Of a stretch of 64,000 bases of DNA, positions 1 to 11,743 are shown piece by piece. Origin of the DNA: Talinum fruticosum. Taxonomy: Eukaryota; Streptophyta; Magnoliopsida; Caryophyllales; Talinaceae. Where the stretch lies: NCBI GenBank assembly GCA_021018815.1, contig JAITYX010000143.1, positions 310,001-374,000 on the forward strand, in the 5' to 3' direction. Each line of letters begins with the position of its first letter. The stretch's first letter is position 1. The notes beneath the pieces are model-generated. The model saw nothing but the letters and a program-made list of their open reading frames with translations, was not told where the DNA came from and did no database searches. The position numbers and the translations under genes are program-made.

Positions 1-59
1 TATTATGTACTCTTCACATAATAATGCTTCTATGTATTGAGCCAAGATCTTAATGATAC

Positions 60-1313
60 CTCACAATTAGACCTGTCAATTCGGGCGGGCGGGTTAAATA
101 CGGGTCGGGTGTATTCGGGTTCGGGTAAAATACGGGTCGGGTGTATTTCGGGTTCGGGTAAAATACGGGCGGTCGTATATCGGGTTATACGGGTTTCGGG
201 TCGACCCAACGGGTTAAGACCGCCTTTTTATCGGTTGTTTTTCTTTTTTAATTATAAATATTAAGCATAATTTTTGCTTAAAATTGCCAATAATTCAACG
301 AAAAAGTATAGTATTTGTATTTTCTAAAAGGAATATTCAAAAATTTCATTGTGATATTTGTGTAAGGTCCCATTGAACCGAGCGGGTTGGCTGCTTGACG
401 CGTTTAAATAAGGCCAACGAAAGATTGGGTTAATAATGGGTTGAATAATAATGACTTGTTCCGTAATTATTAGTTTAAGGTTACGATGTTTATTTCACAG
501 TTTATATTATACTAACGAGGTTTATATTCATGTTTAATGCATTTTAAAACAAATCGAGAAAGTTTTGACTTGGGTAGGCTTAATCGATCCATTTTATTCA
601 CTAGAAAAATTTGACTTTGTTTTAGTTTGGCTTATTGCCTACCTTAGGAGTTATGGTTTAGGTACAGGTAAACACAGTTTAAAATAAATAAGAATTAGAG
701 ATTTATAATAAACTAAAATTATTATTTTTAATTATAACATCAAAATTTTAAATCATTATAGTAATATTATTTCTACAAAATAAAAGTATATTAATTAGAT
801 GTGACTAGGTATATTCAGTTTACCAAAAATACAACAAGTATAACTTGTACACTTGTAGTATTTTAATATATTACACCATTTGAATCCATATATGTTTTTA
901 TTGAAATTAACTATGCATAATTTTTGTATATAATGGCTTTTGTTTATGGGGAATAAGTTGAGAAATGAAACCGTATCGTCTTCGTCTCGTAAATGATTGC
1001 AATAAATATGTAACGTCTCTCTAAATAATCGATATGATAAATAACCATTATTAAAAAGTGATAAATTGAAGGAAAAATCATTTAATGTGCATGAAACATT
1101 CAATCAACAAGTTACAAAGCTAAAATAGTTGTTTTTATTGCCTTGACCCAACGGGTCAAACGGGTTCGGTCGGGTTTGACCCGCTAATTTGCGGGTTTTT
1201 CGGGTTCGGTTTTTCGGGTTCGGGTCGAGAAAATCGTGTCCAAAACCCAAAACTTTCGGGCGGGTTCGGGTCGGGTTTCGGGTCGGGTCGGTTTTGCCAG
1301 GTCTACTCACAAT
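60..1313. mobile_element. hAT-type non-autonomous DNA transposon with 8-bp target site duplication
   Basis: The element proper is 68-1305 (1,238 bp). It is bounded by a perfect 8-bp direct repeat, CTCACAAT at 60-67 and again at 1306-1313, which is the duplication length made by hAT transposases. The ends form an imperfect inverted repeat: TAGACCTGTCAA at the left and, reverse-complemented, TAGACCTGGCAA at the right (one mismatch in 12). Both subterminal zones (about 80-215 and 1140-1295) are packed with CGGGT and TTCGGG motifs, the kind of arrays many plant hAT elements use as transposase-binding sites. The AT-rich interior has no reading frame resembling a transposase, so the copy would depend on an enzyme supplied elsewhere. 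The intact duplication and ends suggest a fairly recent insertion. Superfamily assignment is inferred from duplication length and end sequence. Confidence 0.88.
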
Positions 1314-1716
1314 CCAAAGGTATCTCTTGAAGAATGAGAGTGTGTTGGGGCTATTGTAGAAATATAGATATTATTAACGAAGAGCATTACTCAACCTAGT
1401 CACAGCTTTTTCGTACACGTTCTTATGCCTCATATATACAAGTGCTCCGTAATAATTTAAGCTCTAGCTAGATGGAGTTAAATAACAAAGGGCATTACAT
1501 AATATTTGACGAGGAACTTACGAATGAATCACTCGTTGCGAAGATTTGTTGGTGAATGGAATTGAATTGGACATATAACATCTATGTATTCAACTTACAA
1601 AATCTTAAAAAGTTAGAACAAGCTAAACTCATAAAAATGAGATTCAATACAAGAATAAATTACATTAGAGAAGTAAAACAGAGCAAGTGATATTTATCTG
1701 GTGGGGCTTGTTAGTT
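1314..1716. other. Intergenic stretch, 3' flank of the EXO70 gene
   Basis: About 400 bp of AT-rich sequence between the hAT element and the EXO70 stop codon. It should hold the EXO70 3' untranslated region (minus strand). I see no other gene or repeat here. Confidence 0.6.
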
Positions 1717-3696
1717 TCAATGTGGGAAGGAAAGCTTCCTCCTAGCCATTGAAAGATTTTGACCATTACCATCAAACAAGGCTTCAATGGCTGACTCAAT
1801 GTCTTCCGGTTGGTACTTGATGTACCTCTCAGCTTGCTTCCCAGAGCCAAAACATTGGCCAAATCGAGCCAAGAAGGAGCGATAAGCCGGGATCATGACA
1901 GCAGAAATTGAGACTCGAAGCTCGGACTGGAGCTGCTTGTCGCTGACCACCCAAGCGCTCTGTGTCTTGTGAATATCATCAAACATTTGGTTGAATGACT
2001 TGAGCCTTTCCTTTACAATTGTCTTTTGGACCTTCCCAAGGACCTGTAACCCATCTTGGTTCAAGCATTGCAGCACCCTACTCCACGTTTCTCTTTGATA
2101 GCTCTTGTGGTATCCTCTTAGATCCGATGATCTCTTCCTCCTAAAATCATCCCCCATCACCTCCCGAATCTCCGCAGATTCCTTTATCTTTTGCAAAACA
2201 TACCTCCCGTTGTTCATTAAGAAGATGTACCTTAGAGAAGGGTCTTTGTAAAGCTTCGACTTTGCCTCGAGGTTATCATCTAAAAGGTTCATGATTTTGG
2301 TTAGCTCTGCGGCAAAAGTAACATATTTGTTTGGAGTTATCGCCTCCGAATCCGATTCCGATCCGAATGATGATTGGTTCTTGTGGTTATTAGCGTTAGA
2401 GTCCTGAATCTCATCATCGTTATTATTGTAGTGTGTAGAGAAGATGGTCTCAAGTGTGTCCCTAAAATCGCAAGCGTATCCGAGGTAGTTGATGGTGTAG
2501 CGAGTCAAGGGGTGGACAGCCCCACCAGGGACAGGACTCCTAGCTACATCAGTCTTAATTGAATTCTCAAGATCACCAAAAATGGCAACAACGGTGTCCC
2601 TCAAGCGTCGCCTAATGACTAATATCTCAGACCGTAGGTCGCTTATGCACCTCTGAGGGCAGTTGGAGGAGTCCAAGGCGGCGATGAGGTCGGTGAGAGC
2701 CTCGTACATGTCGAGCACCTTAAAGAGCTTCTCTGCAGAACGCTTGCTCAAGGAGACGGCCTCGGCCAGATTGAGCAATGAGGTGACGATTGGCTTGGTG
2801 AGGTTGGTGATGATGGTCTCCCCATTTGAGGAGTGATGAGGGAAGAAAACAGAGACGCAGAGATTGTTCTCCCCCGGCAAAAGTACCTTGGCCACATGCT
2901 TGGCGAGCTTGACCCAATCGGCAATGTGGCCCTCCAGGTTCTCCCATGCCATCTTTTGGACATCTTCAGCATTACTAATGCTGTCCAAACCCGAACCGCC
3001 TTGACTCTTCAACGCCTCCTTGAATGCATCCTTTCTCACTGAGGTGTATGCCTGGCAACAATCTTTATGGAACCCGGCCCAGATCATCGCATCCACAATC
3101 TTCCTCATGATTTCAATTATGTCTTGGTTCATCATTCCTGGGTAATTATTCATCTCTTCATCACCTTCTGAATTGGCCTTGTTGCACCCTTCTTGCATCA
3201 GGATTCGGAGCTCCATCTCCATGAAACCCATGGCTTGGGGGATCACATGACTGCTTAGGCCTAAGCTCGAGTTCACCTTCCCATCCGGTGACAGTTTCTC
3301 CAGCAAGCTACTCAGCCTGGATAACTGGATCACCCTGTTCATCAACATTTTCTCACGCTCTAAATTAAAGGGGGAATCGCGACGAATGTGCTTATTCATT
3401 TGAGATTTCATCATCTTGATGAACGTCTCCACAAACTCCGGAACCTCGGGAATATCTGATTTATCATTGACAGAGGACATTGTATCGATAAGGGCATCAA
3501 TCTTTGTACAAGTTTCATCCATATCTCCATATTCTTCATCATCTCCCTCATCGGACCCATTAGGATGATCATGGCCCCTCGGATTCTCGGTCGAGTCTAT
3601 GGGTTTGCTCAAGCTTGTCGATTTGTCAAGAACAGGGGATTCATCAGATGGATGAATAGGTCGATTTTTAAAGCTCAAGGACTTGAGACTCTCCAT
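1717..3696 (-). CDS. EXO70 exocyst subunit, EXO70C-like, intronless
   Basis: A single-exon frame of 659 codons, the usual length and structure for plant EXO70 genes. EXO70 is the exocyst subunit that binds PI(4,5)P2 and tethers secretory vesicles to the plasma membrane. The start is the ATG giving MESLKSLSF; a slightly longer frame would need a TTG start. The N-terminal 80 residues are serine-rich and acidic (DEGDDEEYGDMDET). The Exo70 fold follows, with family landmarks such as GGAVHPLTRYTINYL, YIFLMNNGRYVLQKIK near residue 500, and a C-terminal region (residues ~590-640) with FNQMFDDIHK and IPAYRSFLARFG. The frame has no break. Position immediately before a PBS1-like kinase mirrors Arabidopsis EXO70C1 (At5g13150) and PBS1, which supports the C subgroup; the subgroup itself is inferred from context more than sequence. 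It is divergent from the kinase gene, 1.5 kb away. Confidence 0.93.
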   Translation of the reverse strand: MESLKSLSFKNRPIHPSDESPVLDKSTSLSKPIDSTENPRGHDHPNGSDEGDDEEYGDMDETCTKIDALIDTMSSVNDKSDIPEVPEFVETFIKMMKSQMNKHIRRDSPFNLEREKMLMNRVIQLSRLSSLLEKLSPDGKVNSSLGLSSHVIPQAMGFMEMELRILMQEGCNKANSEGDEEMNNYPGMMNQDIIEIMRKIVDAMIWAGFHKDCCQAYTSVRKDAFKEALKSQGGSGLDSISNAEDVQKMAWENLEGHIADWVKLAKHVAKVLLPGENNLCVSVFFPHHSSNGETIITNLTKPIVTSLLNLAEAVSLSKRSAEKLFKVLDMYEALTDLIAALDSSNCPQRCISDLRSEILVIRRRLRDTVVAIFGDLENSIKTDVARSPVPGGAVHPLTRYTINYLGYACDFRDTLETIFSTHYNNNDDEIQDSNANNHKNQSSFGSESDSEAITPNKYVTFAAELTKIMNLLDDNLEAKSKLYKDPSLRYIFLMNNGRYVLQKIKESAEIREVMGDDFRRKRSSDLRGYHKSYQRETWSRVLQCLNQDGLQVLGKVQKTIVKERLKSFNQMFDDIHKTQSAWVVSDKQLQSELRVSISAVMIPAYRSFLARFGQCFGSGKQAERYIKYQPEDIESAIEALFDGNGQNLSMARRKLSFPH

Positions 3697-5227
3697 TTTC
3701 TGTCTGTTCAAGCACCTTCTGTTTTATGTTTTGGAACTTCGTGTATGTATTCAGACTTTCAATTTTGGCATCTGGGAAGACAAGACAAACAGAGAGATGA
3801 GATATTGGGCAACTATGAAAGAAGCGAAAATTGGGGGAATAATGCATCAATTGAGGCCTTGCTATAATTGGATCAACGATGTTCTTGGTTATTTTGGGGA
3901 GGCTTTTTATGGTTCATATTGGGTGCAGTCAAGAGACTCAAGAATATACCAATCATCTGATTCTCAAATTGGAATCTCTAAAAAAATTAAGCAAAAAGAC
4001 CAGTTAGTCAATTAGAAATCTCCTTCAGTCTTCATGGAATAACATGAAGGGTTTTGTCTCATTAGGATTTAAAATCAAATTCCCCTCGCTTTCTTGTATA
4101 TAATTGTATCATACTGACTGATATTTGCACTATTTCATATTACATCTTAGGCCTCCTCGTCTATTTTGATATAAATGTCTTGTTATATAATACTTTTTTA
4201 ATGTTTTTATTAACTTAAAAATTAAATTATTATATATTAAATTAAAAAATTAGTATAATTAAATAATAGAAAGGTGCTATCACTCATAAGTTATATAAAA
4301 TATATTTTTATTTATGATTTTTACAATTATAAAATTAGACATGTAATATATATAACATTTACATGTAGATTAAAGGGAGACACTTTAAAGATCTCTTGTA
4401 TGTATTATCATTCAATTTTTAAGCTAAAATAAAATACTTTAATAAGATATTTATTGTTTTTAGTAATTAGAATCTTTAAGTCAAAGTGGGCTCCGAAATT
4501 GCAAAACCAAGAGAAATTTCGGAAGGTGTGAAAAGGGGAAATTGGAAAAAAAAAAAAAACAAGGAGCAAAAATAGGGGGAATTGGGTAGGTAACGACTGA
4601 GGAGTGATGAAATTTGTGAAAAACGGGCAAAGTCGGGGAATTGGGTGGGGGAGCGTGGTGGGCAAAGTCGGGGAATTGGGTGGGGGAGCGTGGTGGACTC
4701 GTCTGACTCTCTCTCACTTTCATCTTGCATTTACTGGACTCACTGATAAAACACGTCCTCCAATCTAGTCTTCTATTCAAAGCGTGGAAACCCAGCTTCC
4801 CAGCATTTTCATTTTCATTCCCAGTTCTCTTTTGTTTTTACACTCCATTTCTCTCTTATTCGAGTTTTCTTCACCTCCTCCTCCTCCTCTCTGTTCTCAA
4901 GCAGGATACCACACGCCCCCACCCTTCTCTTTTTCTCTCCTTGTGTTATTCTTCATAGCTTCTTGTGCTATTCCACCCTCTTTTTCCCACGAGACTTGGG
5001 TATATTTAATAGCACCAAAAACATTAATTTCAAAACACGATCCCATCTGCAGAAAAAGCAAGATTGGAGATTTGCCCATCAAAAGTTTTGATGCTATTTT
5101 CAATAAATGGCCTTTATTTTTTAAAATTCTGGTGCTGATTGATTAAAGATGGAACCTTAAGAGCTCTGGATTCTTGTATGTCTACTTTTTACGTGAACTG
5201 AGGAGGACTTGGTGTGGTTGATCGCAG
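3697..5227. promoter_or_regulatory. Shared upstream region between divergent EXO70 and PBS1-like genes
   Basis: 1.5 kb lying 5' of both neighbours. The half next to EXO70 is AT-rich. The half next to the kinase is pyrimidine-rich (4790-4990, TCTTC and CTCCTC tracts) and probably supplies the kinase 5' untranslated leader. It contains a 35-bp tandem duplication (4626-4695). I cannot fix a TATA box with confidence. Confidence 0.5.
4626..4695. repeat. Two perfect 35-bp tandem copies in the kinase upstream region
   Basis: The unit starts GGCAAAGTCGGGGAATTGGG and ends GAGCGTGGTG; copies 4626-4660 and 4661-4695 are identical. It is GC-rich against an AT-rich background and lies about 530 bp upstream of the kinase start codon. 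Confidence 0.9.
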
Positions 5228-8200
5228 ATGGGGTGTTTCTCTTGCTTTGAATCAAAAGAAGAGGAGAGACTCAATCCTCCTCCAAGGGGCGAAGATGATC
5301 ACAAAGACGCCCCTCCTCCTAACTCCAATATCTCTAAGTTATCTTCTGGTTAGTTTCATCTCTGCCTGTTTCTAGCTGTATATGTTTCAATCTGATCCCA
5401 GTTCTTTTTCTCCCCCTCCCTCTGAGCTTAGAGTATTAATTTGATTTATGGATACTTATTCTGCACGAGATTGTAGTGTTTTGGTGATTGGGATGTTAAA
5501 AAGGAATGACCTTTTGGTTTCTGGATGATTTATTATTTGTGCGTTAGGTTTGAGTTTGGATTACTAATTTGATTTATGGATACTGATTTTACACGAGCGT
5601 TCAATGTTTTGGTGATCGGGATTCTTGAAAGTAGCTACTTTAGATTTTTTGATGATAGAGTTTGTGTGTGTGTGAGAGAGAGTTTTGCTTTCTATGATTA
5701 AAATAACATCTCAAAGTAACCAATACCCTTTGGAGGAAATGATTTGTCCAATCAGTGCTTTTGGACTGTGTGGATTAATGCAAGTTTATGAACTCCTGGT
5801 TTTGCTTCACTTAGACATATTGTCCTTACCTAATTAGGTAAAATTTCAATCTTTTCCTAATTTAGTTAGTTTAGCTCAATCCAGAAATAGTTAGGTGATT
5901 ATATATGCCTACCTATAGATGGCCTTTTATCTCATGCCAATACCTGAACGTTGAATCACTCCGGCTGAAGGATGTGGACCAACCAGTGCAGTCAGAATAT
6001 CGAATCTTTCCTTAATAAATGGGTGATTTAGTGGGCTGTGTACATGAAAGGAGCTTTATTACTCGACATTCACCATACTTCTCTGCCCTCATTTTGATTT
6101 CGTGGAATTTGCAGGAGCTGACAGGCTCAAATCAAGAAGCAATGTAGGACCAAGGCGAGAAACTTCAGTTCCTAAGGAGGCAAATGAGACTCTTATATCC
6201 GCCCATACATTTACCTTCCGTGAGCTTCAAGCTGCTACCAAGAACTTCAGGGATGAGTGTTTTCTCGGGAAGGAGGGTTTGGCCGTGTATATAAAGGCCA
6301 GCTAGAGAACGGTCAGGTAGAATTTCTTCCATCATTCAGCATGCTTAGCAGTACATACATCATCTGCTTCAATTCTGAGTTTGCTGAATGGGTCATATGA
6401 ACTTGGAGCCAAGTAAGCCCTGATGATTTTAAGTTTGAGGAGCCCATTAAGAAGTTCTATTATGGCGACTTGACTCAGCATGTATCAGTTTTCATATAGC
6501 CCCATAAATTATCTTTAATCTTTGTGTCCTATTCATGTTTTAAGTCACTATCATGGTTTACTGTTGTGGTTTAGTTTGATTTCACAATTCATGTCATGGA
6601 GGATGATATCATGACCTTTGGTACTACGTGTTCATATTTGTGTTTTCTTTGTATGGGATGTGGGGCTCTTTGGTTTACAATTTCATAGATCTATTCTTTG
6701 GATGGGATGGGAAGTTCGACCATTGCTGTTGCTCTCCCCTTCTATCAGTCCTATGCCTGTATATGATTTCAGTATTGATTTCATGAGCTTATATATTGTA
6801 AAAGCTGGTGGATATTACAACCCGGTATCTGCCTTGTTTGGGTTGCATTTCGCTTCTTGTTTGTGGCTTTTAGCCCATTAGATAAAGTTATACTGGTGCT
6901 TGCAGGTTGTTGCTGTCAAACAGTTGGATAGAAATGGTCTCCAGGGCAACAGAGAGTTCCTAGTAGAGGTTCTTATGCTCAGTCTTTTACATCATCCCAA
7001 TCTAATGAATCTGATTGGATATTGTGCTGTTGGTGACCAGCGGCTACTCGTATATGAATACATGGCCCTGGGATCATTGGAGGATCATCTCCATGGTAGC
7101 ATTTTCCCGTCCCTCCATTTTCTTGCACTGTTTTGTCTTTCCTTTTTGCTTGTTGATCATGTTTAACTTTTTGCCTACAATAATGCATCTGATTTTGTAC
7201 AGTAGGGTAACTTAGATTTCAAAGATGCTGTTTTGCTTGCTTGTTAAATGCATAATACTCAATCAATTGAAGCCTTGTCCAACATATTCTTCATATTACC
7301 GATGAATATGAGAACTATAAAATTCTATCGGACAAGAGTTCTATATGGAACTATGGAAGTAGTTGTGCAAGATTTTCCTCCATCAGGGCTTGAATAGACT
7401 TGTCATTCAATCATTCTACACGTGACACCACACTAGCCAATTGTGGATAACACCTATAATCAATTAAGATGAACCCGTTAGTTCGCTAGTGGCTTAATAT
7501 AATCCATAGTATGCATTGGTTGGTGGTTCTTGCAGTAATTTGACTTTCATGTCCTATAATTTCTTATGAATGCCCAGGCAATCACTGTATTGTCTCTGGT
7601 GAGATGGAAAGAATATGCGGTCAACTATGTTTATGTCTTTATTATTGACTTATGAGTAGCTGGAAAACTCAGTTTTGGGAATATTTTTTTCTGTAAGCTG
7701 TAGTGGACTAAAGAAAAATAATTCACTAAGCTATTCTCTTTTTCTTCTGCGATGGAGTAGTAGGCAGTCAATGCGTTTTAAAACTAGAGTTCAATTGGGA
7801 CAATTTTGCGGCTATTTAGCGTTAGGTTACATACTCGACAACTCCCCCTTCCTCCCAGGAAAAAAAAAAAGAATAGAAAATATAAAAATGGGACATTGCC
7901 TAGTGAGAAGACTCTCTGCAGGGTATCAATTTGGTCACTATTTTCTTGGTAAAATGACGGAATAGGTTCATATGCAAAAATAAGCATTTCTCATGTCAAG
8001 CATAGTGCTAGTTTAATTTTCTATATGCACATTGCACATGTGGATTATAAAAAACTGTAGCAACTGTGGTCTGAAATCTATTCTCATTATGTGTAGATCT
8101 CCCACTTGATAAAGAACCACTAGACTGGAATACAAGGATGAAAATTGCAGCTGGAGCAGCGAAAGGTTTGGAATACTTGCATGACAAAGCAAATCCTCCT

Positions 8201-9124
8201 GTTATTTATAGAGACTTCAAGTCGTCAAACATACTACTAGATGAAGGATACCATCCAAAGCTCTCTGATTTTGGGCTTGCAAAACTGGGACCTACTGGTG
8301 ACAAGTCGCATGTTTCAACTAGAGTAATGGGCACTTACGGTTATTGCGCACCTGAATATGCAATGACAGGACAACTAACTGTGAAGTCAGATGTGTATAG
8401 TTTTGGGGTAGTCTTCTTAGAACTGATAACTGGACGTCGAGCAATTGACAGCACTCGTCCTCATGCAGAGCAGAACCTTGTAGCGTGGGTAAGATTCTCA
8501 TTCTGTACTTCTCTCCTGATAGATTTTTGAGTTATGTATGCAATGATGGCATCTGATGTACCTTAGTTCAGCAAGCTCTATTATCCTTTATCTTTTTAGG
8601 TGCTCTTGTTGTGGGTAAACTTAAGAACCATCTCACTTGTGCAGGCACACCCTTTGTTCAGTGATAGGCGCAAGTTTATGAAATTGGCTGATCCACGGCT
8701 GCAGGGTCAGTTTCCAACCCGAGGTCTTTACCAAGCTCTCGCTGTTGCATCCATGTGCATCCAGGAAAATGCAGCTGCTCGTCCCCTTATTGGAGATGTC
8801 GTGACTGCCCTCTCTTATCTGGCCAACCAGGCATATGATCCCAGTGCAAAAGATGATAGAAGAAGAAGAGATGAGAATGGTGGGAAGATAGGCAGGGGTG
8901 AATATGGGATAGGTTCAGGGCGTAAATGGGACGTGGAGGGATCGGAGAAAGATGATTCCCCTAGAGAAACAGCAAGAATGTTACATAGGGATCTGGATAG
9001 AGAACGCGCTGTTGCAGAAGCTAAGATGTGGGGCGAGAATTGGCGGGAAAAGAGGCGGCAAACTTTGGATTCTGAAGGTGGGCTTGAAAAGGATGACTCC
9101 CCAAGGAGACTGCAAGGATATTGA
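5228..9124 (+). CDS. PBS1: PBS1-like receptor-like cytoplasmic kinase (RLCK-VII), with two apparent frameshifts
   Basis: Exons: 5228-5348, 6115-6316, 6906-7095, 8097-8488, 8645-9124. The product starts MGCFSCFES, a myristoylation/palmitoylation signal for plasma-membrane anchoring. Kinase landmarks (restored numbering): Lys113 in VAVKQ, YRD Asp211, DFG Asp229, YCAPEYA. The activation segment holds GDKSHVS (239-245), the site at which Pseudomonas AvrPphB cleaves PBS1 in Arabidopsis. The loop that reads SEMPH in Arabidopsis PBS1 is STRPH here. Two oddities. In exon 2 the glycine loop ([12 protein letters not shown]) loses one G at 6267-6269, which brings a stop 11 codons later; restoring it makes exon 2 join exon 3 in phase. 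At the C terminus a 141-bp unit is tandemly duplicated, and a second apparent missing G near 9105 ends the frame at 9124 instead of 9222. Restored lengths are 461 or 494 residues, against about 456 for Arabidopsis PBS1. I favour assembly error for at least the first break. Confidence 0.9.
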
Positions 9125-9204
9125 ACCGGGATTTGGAGAGGGAAAGAGCTGTTGCTGAGGCCAAAATGTGGGGAGAGAATTGGCGAGAGAAGAGAAGGCA
9201 AAGC
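8936..9204 (+). repeat. 141-bp tandem duplication of the PBS1-like C-terminal module
   Basis: Copy 1 is about 8936-9063, copy 2 about 9074-9204, with a 141-bp (47-codon) offset. Copy 1 encodes [20 protein letters not shown] followed by [19 protein letters not shown]. Copy 2, read one base over after about 9105, encodes almost the same block (EKDDSPR, then [20 protein letters not shown] and [12 protein letters not shown]). Nucleotide divergence is about a fifth to a quarter, mostly at silent positions, so the duplication is not recent and both copies appear to have been under protein-level constraint. Confidence 0.88.
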
Positions 9205-9222
9205 AATCAAGGAAACCTTTGA

Positions 9223-10036
9223 TGGCAACAATGGGTGATTTATCCAGTTAACCCCCACCCTGTACAGTGCGGAGCTGCATTGACTGAACTTGGATTCTCT
9301 GCACCTTGTGCAGTTGGATGCAGAAGAGTGCAGAATCAGCGAAGGTCATTTACAACACCAGTCTATGCCTTTTTCTTTTTCCTTATAGCTTCTTAGAATG
9401 TATTAAGGCTTCATGTGAGGACCTACCTAAATGCCCATATCTTTTTCACCTTTTGTTTTCATTTGCCTGAAAGATTGGCTGATACAGAGGTGGATGATGC
9501 GGATGGTGGTGGAATAGCACACCGGAGCAGGGTGTGTATCTTCGGTAAGAAAGGAAACTGCATACAGCTCATTGTAATTCAAAAGAGTTTCTACGTTTAA
9601 CTCTTTTTTGGGTGACTACTCATGGAGTGTATTCTTATTGATTGTGCTTCTTTTGCTAACACGTCCAGGGCCATAAGGACATCTGATCTCTTCCTTTCAA
9701 AATGACTGGTTCGCACTTTCTTTATTGAACAAACTGATTTAGCAATAACTACTCACAATTCAAGCAAGTAGATGGCACCAAATTGAACAAAGTGACACAA
9801 AAATTAGGTGGACAGCTTATGCTATCTCGTCTTGTATCCATGTAGTTGCTCTCAACGGGATACATGTGATCTCTCCAGCCAAATGCTCCTTACTAATTGT
9901 TGATTATATGATTCTAATTTTCATAGTGAATACAATTCATAAACGACAACTCACAGCATCCTACTTTGATAAGAGACATTTTGGATGAATGGATGGATGG
10001 TGAGAAAGAGTGAGAGGTCTCCTGAGATGGGAGTAG
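9223..10036. other. Convergent intergenic region, kinase 3' end to SWEET 3' end
   Basis: About 0.8 kb tail-to-tail between two genes. It must contain the 3' untranslated regions and polyadenylation signals of both. I see no additional gene. Confidence 0.55.
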
Positions 10037-11743
10037 TCAGACTACGTGATCATCGGTTGCCAGTTTATTATGGTCTCCATAGCTGATGTCCTGGATGTCT
10101 GCTTTCATATTCGCAACTTGTTTCTCATAACATATTTGTTGTGGATTATGTTGATCAACTGTTGCAAGGTTTCCAAGAGGCCCGTTGTTTCCAGAATCGA
10201 CCACATTGGTGCCTAACTCCTTGGAGAAGCAACAGTTTTTGCACACGGCATATAGCACCATTTGGAGCAGTCCCAATATGAACCCGAATATGTTGGGAAT
10301 CTGATTTCATTAATCACAACAAAATAAATGGTGGTTGAACTAATTGGGGGAATACCATCTCGAATGGGAGTTTGTAATGGAATTACTCACAGAAACAAAC
10401 AGATCTTGACGCAATAAGCCATATGCAAACCACATAACAGCGCATAGCGTGAGGAAGAATGACAAGGGAAATGGCATGAACTCCACACTTTTAGTCCTGA
10501 TTACTTTCACCTGCAAAGCAAAAGCACAAGCAATAAGGCAACTTTGAGTAATTCGTTGCTATGTATTCATGAAATAACACCATAACAGTCTAATATGAAC
10601 CGTATTTGAGCATGATCTACGGAAGATTCAAATTTATAAGTGAAGGGTTATAGGGATTGTTTTTCTACTTGTTCAACAGGTAAACCACCGTTTGCTAAGT
10701 CCTTTTTGTCGTTTACATTCAACCAACTAGCCAAATTGCTACTAAAAAGCCATTTGCTACTCAGTACCAACTACTCCATATTATAGAAAGCAGCTCCAAG
10801 AGAACAGAGACCCTTCATCTGATTAGTTATTGAGTTTTGTGGTCTTACCATAATAGTCAAAGGTGCTGCGAAGACACTTGTGGAGACAATGGCACAAATG
10901 TACCCAAGCACATGAATGCGAGTTGAGCTATCTCCCAGCAGTAATTGAATTATGATAACAATCATAGAGAACACTCCCAGATTCAGAGCAAAAACTAGCT
11001 TGGCAGTGCAAATCTGCAGTCAAGACGAGAAATCAAATAAGTTGCTTAAAGGATGGCATGGAGAGAGATAAGAGTTGTTATACAAACCCTAGCCTTGGTG
11101 GGTGCATAAGCATAGTACACGCCAATGTATAAAGTCTCAATGATGCATCCAACTGAATTTATGCTGATGAGGAAGTATTCCTCCTCCTTTAGCAAGGCAT
11201 AATACAACCAAAGCATTGCACTGAAGAGTGCTACGACGTAAGGCACAGATTGAAATCCTTGTGTTGATTTTTTCTTGTAAATTCGATAATAAGTTGGCCT
11301 GTATATATAGCAGACATCGTCATCATGAATTATAGTACGGAAAAAGAAAAACTAGCTTTACAAAAATATTTATAAGATGTCTAGATTCGATATAATTAGA
11401 CGTGCTTACAGTGGAGCAAGGTAGACCATTCCCGAAATGATGTTGCCTGAAACACCAGATCGATAACGTTAGCTGTTTAACATGATTTCTAAACTATCCT
11501 CAGTTTGTGTCACATATAAAGTCTTAAACCTAAAATCAAGCAAATATAATCCAACGCCACTGATCGTGTGTGCATTTGGGTCCCTCGGAATTATGGCCTC
11601 TAGACTAGGTAGCCATACTTGCATGTCGGAGTGAACAAAGATGCATGGGCCGAGGAGAATCTGATTGAGAATGAATGAGTTCACCTACCTAAAATACCCA
11701 CGATAGTAATAGCTAATCCACTGTGTCCAATGTGCAGAGCCAT
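10037..11743 (-). CDS. SWEET15: Clade III SWEET sugar transporter, SWEET15-like
   Basis: Six exons on the minus strand: 11743-11689, 11446-11410, 11298-11088, 11013-10849, 10510-10391, 10300-10037. All junctions are GT/AG and all phases close, giving 283 residues with no break. SWEETs are bidirectional sugar uniporters with seven membrane helices made of two triple-helix MtN3 repeats; here the repeats are about residues 8-95 and 130-215. Diagnostic pieces are [76 protein letters not shown] and [16 protein letters not shown]. Clade III members mainly carry sucrose across the plasma membrane. The start MALHIGHSG is the first ATG before the repeat. The C-terminal tail (about 65 residues) is hydrophilic and variable, as expected. 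The position between a PBS1-like kinase and a NAC083-like gene matches Arabidopsis SWEET15/SAG29, which is senescence-induced; that role is not shown here. Confidence 0.95.

Noticed and set aside
3697..3711. Longer EXO70 N terminus beginning five codons upstream
   Set aside because: The upstream codon is TTG; the first ATG is at 3694-3696 on the minus strand.
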